From positions 1 to 9,143 of the forward strand of contig DIKJ01000081.1 of assembly GCA_002424525.1 (NCBI GenBank): 9,143 bases of DNA, read 5' to 3'. A program made the position numbers and the translations under genes. A model generated the notes under the pieces. The model did no database searches and was not told the origin of the DNA. It saw only the letters and a program-made list of their open reading frames with translations. Positions 6,078 through 9,143 of this stretch are shown here, in pieces (the first letter of the stretch is position 1; every line of letters starts with the position of its first letter). Origin of the DNA: Bacteroidales bacterium UBA5621. GTDB taxonomy: Bacteria; Bacteroidota; Bacteroidia; Bacteroidales; VadinHA17.

Positions 6078-6488
6078 TTACTTAAACATATTCTGTACCA
6101 CCACCCTCTCCTCATACCGGTATTCGCTTACCCTGTAAGATACGGAGGATTCATTTTCAATCTCAACCACCCAGTTTCCAAAAGACCCGTTTTTGGAATA
6201 GGTACTTTTTAAATATAATCTGTCATCGGGAGAAAATCTGCAGACTTTGCCATACGCTGACAGCTGGCCATAATTGGTGTACATGGTGGTTTTGATCCAG
6301 ATGAGGGGAACCCCTGCAAAGATTTCGGGATCGGTATAATAATAGTCGACAAAATTTCCAATATATTTTCTTGTATGGGTAAGTTCATTCTCCTTGAGAA
6401 GCGTATAGGATTTTTTCTGAGCAGAACATGAAACCAGGAAACATGTCAAAACTAAAAGGAACAAATTTAGAATTACCCGATTCTTCAT
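6078..6488 (-). CDS. Small lipoprotein of unknown function
   Basis: This encodes a 136-residue protein I do not recognise. The N-terminus MKNR is followed by a leucine-rich hydrophobic segment ending in the lipobox LVSC, so Cys21 is probably lipidated. No acidic residues follow the cysteine (CSAQKK), so there is no obvious surface-export signal, and a periplasm-facing location is the simpler guess. The mature part is rich in Tyr, Ser and aromatic residues in alternating patterns (FVDYYYTDPE, SVSYRVSEYRYEERVVV), which suggests a small beta-sheet domain. The start is ATG at 6488, with TAA at 6080. The gene converges on the ATPase gene and has no operon partner. A weak candidate promoter lies 33-63 bp upstream. 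Confidence 0.82.
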   Translation of the reverse strand: MKNRVILNLFLLVLTCFLVSCSAQKKSYTLLKENELTHTRKYIGNFVDYYYTDPEIFAGVPLIWIKTTMYTNYGQLSAYGKVCRFSPDDRLYLKSTYSKNGSFGNWVVEIENESSVSYRVSEYRYEERVVVQNMFK

Positions 6489-6520
6489 ACTTTATGTTCT
6501 GTTTAACTATTCATAACCGG

Positions 6521-6552
6521 TAAAAATAAAAGAAAAAATCCTGACTGACAAT
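6521..6552 (-). promoter_or_regulatory. Weak candidate promoter for the small lipoprotein gene
   Basis: On the minus strand, ATTG (6552-6549) is followed after 20 bp by TATTTTTA (6528-6521). This resembles the Bacteroidota -33/-7 pair with the last -7 base changed from G to A. It would give a leader of roughly 25 nt. Confidence 0.3.
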
Positions 6553-7237
6553 GCGATAATGCCCATATAGCGGACAAATGAATAAGCTTTACGATCCATT
6601 TGTGTATGAAAAAAGGAGAGTCATTTAAGACTTTCAGGCTCTGATAAAAAAAAAGAGGTCATTCGTCAAAAGTGGGATTGTTTTTACGAAAATTCGTGGA
6701 TTTCCAGAACATTCCCGAGCTTTTTATATCCTATGGTTGTGATTATATGGGCATTGGAAGAGCAAGCCGGCGTTTTGAAAGCGAATCCCTTATATTGATT
6801 AACGGAAGGTTTATGATGACAAGATTTTGCCGGTCTCGTTTGCAAATTCTTTGATACCCGTTGATTCAGGTTCAACCTTCTCCTTGCCAACAGTCAAGGA
6901 TAATCGGGCACTCTCCCCTCCCTGAGCTTCCGCGCACGAGTAACAGATGTTGTGTAGCGACAGAACTAAAGACGTTCCGTGCGAACAGAAAAGAAAAAGT
7001 TCAGCCAAACAATCAGAAACCTGGAATTTTAATGAATTTTCTTTGACAATTTTACAGTGAACCTATGCTTTTATCCCTGGAAATCAGGACCTCCAAAATG
7101 CTTTGATTCTAAAATATAATCACTGACGTATGTATTCCATACATTGGTCAAAAATAATTTTCAAATACTAAAAGAGATGATACCTTTAGGTCATTAAGAT
7201 CATTATATGTGTTCACTGAAGCTGATTATTAAAAGAC
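6553..7237. other. AT-richer gap with no convincing gene
   Basis: I find no gene here that I can defend. Short open frames on both strands (for example 6672-6854 +, 6861-7046 + and 6684-7008 -) overlap one another, lack recognisable motifs and are poor in plausible starts. Small symmetric sequences include ACGAAAATTCGT near 6688 and ATGTAT-TCC-ATACAT at 7130-7144. The stretch could hold decayed coding DNA or an unrecognised RNA gene, but nothing identifies either. Confidence 0.5.
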
Positions 7238-7267
7238 TTGAAATTAAGATACTTAAGTATCTTTTTG
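7238..7267 (+). promoter_or_regulatory. Candidate promoter with palindrome in the spacer, surface-protein gene
   Basis: TTG at 7238-7240 lies 19 bp before TCTTTTTG (7260-7267), a one-mismatch -7 box. Within the spacer and overlapping the -7 box is a perfect 18-bp palindrome, AAGATACTTAAGTATCTT (7246-7263). It may be an operator. Because a T run follows, it could instead act as a weak terminator, but no gene is seen upstream on this strand. Confidence 0.4.
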
Positions 7268-7306
7268 TACAAGATAACCCTTAGAAATTAAAAGCACAAA
7301 CTGTCA

Positions 7307-7334
7307 TCGGCTTTAAGATTCAGATAAAAGCCGA
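7307..7334 (+). promoter_or_regulatory. Leader hairpin upstream of the surface-protein gene
   Basis: An 8-bp perfect stem, TCGGCTTT (7307-7314) with AAAGCCGA (7327-7334), has a 12-base loop. It would lie in the 5' untranslated region about 40 nt before the proposed start codon. It matches no riboswitch class that I recognise. Confidence 0.4.
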
Positions 7335-7374
7335 CACAGGGATTTTCGCCTCATATTGAGAGTAAATAACCAAG

Positions 7375-9143
7375 TTGGAAGAAGAGCCAGGACATATTGC
7401 CGGTCATCTCATCAGGGCTTTAAACAAAGCAGTCAGAGGTATTGCCCGTAAGGGGCTGATGCTCTCTGCGCTTTTGCTTTTCATGGGGGGGAGTGTTTGG
7501 GGGCAGTGTGAGGATTTTACCGGGAATGCTTCTTTAACAGTAGTGATATCATGTTATGGCGGCACTGCAACAGTAACATTAAGTGCTTCAGGAGGGACAG
7601 AACCATATATATACACTTTCAATGGAATAATTAATGCAACTGGCGTGTTCACAGGCATCACGGCTGGAACAGACTATACCTGGAGCATAACCGATGCCAA
7701 TAACTGCGAACCGGTGACTAGTACTCTGACTGTCGCTCAGCCTTCTGCAGTAACAGGTTCTGCTGCAATAACCACGCCTATTAATTGCTTTGGAGGTACT
7801 GCTACCGTAACTCTTTCCGGTGATGGAGGAACAACTCCTCTATCATATACATTCAATGGAGTAACTAATGCAACTGGTGTGTTCACAGGCATCACGGCTA
7901 GAACAGACTATGCCTGGAGCATAACCGATGCCAATAACTGCGGACCGGTGACGGGAACATTGGATATTTCTGAACCACCAGCACTCCAAATCACACCCCA
8001 GCCTTTAGATCAAACAGACTGCTATGGAAATACAGTATCTTTTTCGGTTGGGGTAAGCGGTGCAGTGGGTGAGGTCTCATATCAATGGCAATCGATGCCA
8101 CCAGGTGGTGGTACCTTTACGGATATTGATGGAGCTACTTATGCGACACTGACTATTCATCTTATTGGTGTTAATGGGCAAAATATACACGGTACTGAAT
8201 ATCAAGTGTTGGTTACTGATGACTGTGGAACAACTGTCTCTAATCATGCATCCTTATTAATAAATTCGATAACAAGGATAACGCCTGAAGTTGAAAACTC
8301 AATAATCTGCATTGGAGAGAATTTCACTTACGAGGTCTTCACGCTTGGAGATGTCGTTGGCTATCAGTGGCAGATGTTTGATGGCTCCAACTGGATTTCT
8401 ATTCCAGAAGGAGGATCTTATTCTGGAACCCTTACCTCAAGCCTGTCAATTTCAAATGCGTCCACAGCTCAGACAGGATCCTACAGAGTATCTGTCACTT
8501 TTACAACCTTAAATCAACCTCCTTCTGATCCTACTTGTATTGAAACCAGCTTTACACGGGAGAGGAATCTCATTGTATTGGATCTTTCTGCAGTTATCTC
8601 CTCAACTAATGTAACCTGCAACGGCGCAGGCGACGGGATTATAACAATAAGTGACGCTGCTGGAGGGTACGGAACATACGAGTACTCTATAAATGGCGGT
8701 TCTACATGGCAAGCGTCTGGCAGCTTTACAGCTCTCACTCCAGGTAATTACAGTGTACAGATTCGTGATGCCTTACATACAGACTGTGTGACCATCCTAA
8801 ACGCCGATTTGGCTATTACTCAGCCTGCTGCCCTCACTGCTACGGTAAATTCAACTAATGTAGCCTGCAACGGCGCAGGAAACGGGACAATAACAATAAG
8901 CGGCGCTGCAGGAGGATACGGAACATACGAGTATTCTATCAACGGCGGTTCTACATGGCAAGCGTCTGGCAGCTTTACTGCTCTCGCTCCAGGTAATTAC
9001 AATGTACAGATTCGGGATGCCCTACATACAGACTGTGTGACCATCCTAAACGCCGATTTGGCTATTACACAGCCCGCTGCCTTGGAAATAATCGATATAA
9101 GCTCCAACTCCCCAATCTGTGCCACCAATACTCTTAATTTATT
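7375..9143 (+). CDS. Secreted modular surface protein with SprB-type and Ig-like repeats (3' end outside window)
   Basis: This frame stays open from after the TAA at 7363-7365 to the window end, at least 589 codons. The proposed start is TTG at 7375. The only in-frame ATG early enough, at 7459, would lose the basic stretch (KAVRGIARKG) in front of the hydrophobic signal segment LMLSALLLFMGGSVWG, which probably ends near residue 43. Modules follow in order. Two SprB-like repeats cover about 58-135 and 136-204 (CYGG...DANNC). Two Ig-like domains with YQWQ motifs cover about 208-300 and 303-400. Two SprB repeats cover about 403-486 and 487-569 (CNGAG...GGYGTYEYSINGGS...TDC). A new Ig-like module then begins. 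Such proteins are usually exported by the type IX system and act as adhesins or in gliding; the C-terminal sorting domain would lie beyond the window. Paired cysteines bound each SprB repeat. Confidence 0.87.
   Translation, partial: MEEEPGHIAGHLIRALNKAVRGIARKGLMLSALLLFMGGSVWGQCEDFTGNASLTVVISCYGGTATVTLSASGGTEPYIYTFNGIINATGVFTGITAGTDYTWSITDANNCEPVTSTLTVAQPSAVTGSAAITTPINCFGGTATVTLSGDGGTTPLSYTFNGVTNATGVFTGITARTDYAWSITDANNCGPVTGTLDISEPPALQITPQPLDQTDCYGNTVSFSVGVSGAVGEVSYQWQSMPPGGGTFTDIDGATYATLTIHLIGVNGQNIHGTEYQVLVTDDCGTTVSNHASLLINSITRITPEVENSIICIGENFTYEVFTLGDVVGYQWQMFDGSNWISIPEGGSYSGTLTSSLSISNASTAQTGSYRVSVTFTTLNQPPSDPTCIETSFTRERNLIVLDLSAVISSTNVTCNGAGDGIITISDAAGGYGTYEYSINGGSTWQASGSFTALTPGNYSVQIRDALHTDCVTILNADLAITQPAALTATVNSTNVACNGAGNGTITISGAAGGYGTYEYSINGGSTWQASGSFTALAPGNYNVQIRDALHTDCVTILNADLAITQPAALEIIDISSNSPICATNTLNL
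7546..7986 (+). repeat. Intragenic tandem repeat, 234-bp period
   Basis: Two SprB-like units start at 7546 and 7780, offset by exactly 234 bp (78 codons). Identity is very high in the second half: from about 7633 and 7867 onward the two copies differ at only a few positions over roughly 90 bp. The first half is more diverged, which suggests partial gene conversion or a duplication with later drift. Confidence 0.85.
8602..9084 (+). repeat. Intragenic tandem repeat, 249-bp period
   Basis: Two SprB-type units at 8602-8850 and 8851-9084 are offset by 249 bp (83 codons) and are nearly identical at the DNA level, including long runs with no difference. Most changes are scattered single bases. This points to a recent duplication within the gene. 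Confidence 0.92.

Noticed and set aside
5829..6212. Plus-strand open frame of 127 codons
   Set aside because: It overlaps the ATPase 3' end, runs through the heptamer array (giving repeated LRSTLYA-like peptides) and overlaps the convergent lipoprotein gene. It is a by-product of the repeat.
6672..7046. Plus- and minus-strand frames of about 60-70 codons in the gap
   Set aside because: They are short, mutually overlapping on both strands, and have no motif or signal peptide. They are not strong enough to call as genes or as a named pseudogene.
7055..7218. 8-bp inverted repeat (CAGTGAAC / GTTCACTG) spanning about 160 bp, considered as ends of a miniature mobile element
   Set aside because: The match is only 8 bp, with no target duplication and no further pairing. 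It is compatible with chance in AT-rich DNA.
8312..8738. Alternative-frame open frames inside the surface-protein gene
   Set aside because: They are out of frame with the continuous SprB/Ig-like coding frame that runs to the window end.

Overview
The window looks like chromosomal DNA from a member of the Bacteroidota. Five things point there: a DUF6786-like protein, a lipoprotein M3 peptidase, a large secreted protein built from SprB-type and Ig-like repeats (typical of type IX-secreted or gliding-associated surface proteins), promoters that fit the Bacteroidota TTTG / TAnnTTTG pattern, and almost no Shine-Dalgarno sequences. No phage, integrase, transposase or CRISPR array is visible. Species cannot be named from the sequence alone.

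Left third (1-3127). The C-terminal part of a DUF6786-like protein (2-724, +) converges on an M3 family zinc dipeptidyl carboxypeptidase with a lipoprotein signal (804-2912, -). A small GC-rich hairpin lies between them. The peptidase diverges from a tRNA-Ser(CGA) gene (3039-3127, +). The intergenic space has one plausible promoter on each strand, and the two overlap.

Middle (3128-6077). A terminator and a block of degenerate tandem repeats rich in short hairpins follow the tRNA. Next come an EamA/DMT inner-membrane transporter (3483-4436, +) and an AAA_14/DUF4143 ATPase (4703-5887, +). All three intergenic spaces here carry the same pair of non-coding elements. One is a 28-nt palindromic hairpin with a fixed 7-3-3-2-3-3-7 architecture and base-paired substitutions between copies. 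The other is a 7-bp tandem repeat array. The two flank the ATPase gene in mirrored order. The ATPase gene also has a near-palindromic site that coincides with its predicted -7 box, which suggests tight or autogenous control.

Right third (6078-9143). A small orphan lipoprotein gene (6078-6488, -) is followed by about 890 bp of AT-richer DNA with no convincing gene. Its last part looks like a promoter and leader region: a perfect 18-bp palindrome lies between candidate -33 and -7 boxes, with a leader hairpin downstream. This leads into a long open frame (7375 to the window end, +) for a secreted modular adhesin-like protein. That protein has two pairs of recently duplicated repeats, of 234 bp and 249 bp, and its 3' end lies outside the window.

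The genes do not form one pathway. They look like separate transcription units, mostly envelope or export functions, separated by repeat-rich intergenic DNA. The most unusual signal is the repeated hairpin-plus-heptamer pairing around the ATPase gene. This is a sequence-level observation with no assigned function.
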